Positions 5,643-6,487 of a stretch of 6,487 nt of DNA are shown here, one piece after another. Source of the DNA: Burkholderiaceae bacterium (GTDB taxonomy: Bacteria > Pseudomonadota > Gammaproteobacteria > Burkholderiales > Burkholderiaceae); assembly GCA_022701845.1 (NCBI GenBank), contig JAKONS010000370.1, positions 1 through 6,487 on the forward strand, written 5' to 3'. The first letter of the stretch is position 1. The number at the start of each line of letters is the position of its first letter. A program made the translations under genes and the position numbers. The notes beneath the pieces were generated by a model that saw nothing but the letters and a program-made list of their open reading frames with translations, searched no databases and was not told the origin of the DNA.

Positions 5643-6487
5643 TCAGTCGACCATCTTGCTGGCCACGCCTTCGAGCAGGTCGCGGTCGTGGTTCGACGGC
5701 AGCTCCATCAGCCGGCGCCGGCCCATGCTCCACAGCCGCATGTCTTCGTCGGTGTGGAACACCTGCTCGGCCGGCATGCGCGGCCAGGAGCCGATGCGCA
5801 GCCACATGCGCAGCAGGTGCCGGCGGTCGGCCAGCTCCTTGTGGTCCTGGTAGTCGGTGCGGCCGTGCACCATCATCCGGTTGTTGAGGAACTGGATGTC
5901 GCCTTCCTTGAAGCCCATGTCCAGGTAGTGCTCCGGCGACGCCGCGGCCTTGCGCGCCAGCAGCAGCGCGTTCGATTCGGCCTCGCTGAACGGGCACTGG
6001 CCGCTCTTCTCGGCCAGGCGCGCATAGCCGGTCGGCAGGTAGCAGGTGATCTCGCCATCGTGCTCGGTGAAGAAGGGCACCGGGCGCTCGCTGTAGGTAC
6101 GAGTGGCGCGCCGGCCGTCTTCCTCGGTGCGCTTGAGGAACAGCCCCTTGCGCAGGATGTCGAGCGCTTCCGGATGGTGCTCGGCCAGGTAGTTGTGCAC
6201 GGTGAGCGCGCTGCTGATGCGGCTCTCGCCGCCGCTGATGGCGGTGCGCAGGCACATCAGGCCAATGATGTCGCAGGAGTCGGTGTGCATCAGCTGGCCG
6301 CCGCCCTTGCGGTAGCCGCGGCCCTTCGGGTCGAGGTCGCTCACGTCGACCACATGGCCGAGCAGGTCGCCCAGGTAGGACTGGGTCATCGGCGTGCCGA
6401 TATAGCTGCCCAGGCCGAAATAGATGCGCGCCATGTCGTCGTCCGAATACTGCGACCGCGGCAGGCCGCGCAGCATCAGGAAGCCGC
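5643..6487 (-). CDS. TauD/TfdA-family Fe(II)/2-oxoglutarate-dependent dioxygenase (N-terminus outside window)
   Basis: The frame is open to the window edge, beginning GFLMLRGLP, which matches the internal 'GF.vlRGlp' strand of the family. The true start therefore lies beyond base 6487, with perhaps 50-100 residues missing. The 280 residues present hold the iron-binding facial triad: His-Thr-Asp in QLMHTDSCD (His 6285-6287, Asp 6279-6281) and the distal His in NNRMMVHGRTDY (5865-5867). The arginine-rich RRHLLRMWLRI after it should supply the 2-oxoglutarate-binding Arg. Such enzymes are cytoplasmic and couple 2-oxoglutarate decarboxylation to hydroxylation of a small substrate. The extended C-terminus (VFHTDEDMRLWSMGRRRLMEL) is unlike E. 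coli TauD, so taurine should not be assumed; the substrate is unknown. It converges on the preceding genes and ends 40 bp from the terminator, so it belongs to a different transcription unit from the acyl-CoA operon. Confidence 0.9.
   Translation of the reverse strand, partial: GFLMLRGLPRSQYSDDDMARIYFGLGSYIGTPMTQSYLGDLLGHVVDVSDLDPKGRGYRKGGGQLMHTDSCDIIGLMCLRTAISGGESRISSALTVHNYLAEHHPEALDILRKGLFLKRTEEDGRRATRTYSERPVPFFTEHDGEITCYLPTGYARLAEKSGQCPFSEAESNALLLARKAAASPEHYLDMGFKEGDIQFLNNRMMVHGRTDYQDHKELADRRHLLRMWLRIGSWPRMPAEQVFHTDEDMRLWSMGRRRLMELPSNHDRDLLEGVASKMVD

Overview
The window is very GC-rich with strong G/C bias at third codon positions. The closest fit by gene type and style is a betaproteobacterium of the Burkholderiales, probably Comamonadaceae-like. 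This is inferred from composition and family resemblance, as no search was possible. It is densely coded, with six protein genes of recognisable family, one small unrecognised ORF and short intergenic gaps. Both ends cut through genes.

Layout: (1) 1-560, plus strand, the C-terminal part of purU (formyltetrahydrofolate deformylase). Two bases later comes a LysR-type regulator of the GcvA-like kind (563-1462). (2) 1473-4516, minus strand, a compact three-gene operon transcribed in the order short-chain dehydrogenase, acyl-CoA dehydrogenase, APH-fold phosphotransferase. The first gap is 22 nt and the last two genes overlap by 11 nt. (3) 4517-4598, an 82-bp divergent promoter region. (4) 4599-5327, plus strand, a GntR/FCD-type regulator divergent from the operon. 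(5) 5390-5557, a small lysine/aspartate/histidine-rich ORF followed by a very good intrinsic terminator at 5574-5602. (6) 5643-6487, minus strand, most of a TauD/TfdA-family Fe(II)/2-oxoglutarate dioxygenase whose N-terminus lies beyond the window.

How the genes may work together: the operon pairs an acyl-CoA dehydrogenase with a separate APH-type kinase, the same two modules that are fused in animal ACAD10/ACAD11. With the SDR it also matches three components of the Pseudomonas putida levulinate (lva) route. In those systems a 4-hydroxyacyl-CoA is phosphorylated on its 4-hydroxyl and then converted towards a 3-hydroxyacyl-CoA for beta-oxidation. The best hypothesis for the window is therefore a locally regulated module for 4-hydroxy (or 4-oxo) acyl-CoA breakdown. 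The divergent GntR regulator is the natural controller. An exact match to the FadR-subfamily operator consensus TNGTNNNACNA overlaps the best -10 box of the operon. No mobile element, CRISPR array, tRNA or rRNA was seen.
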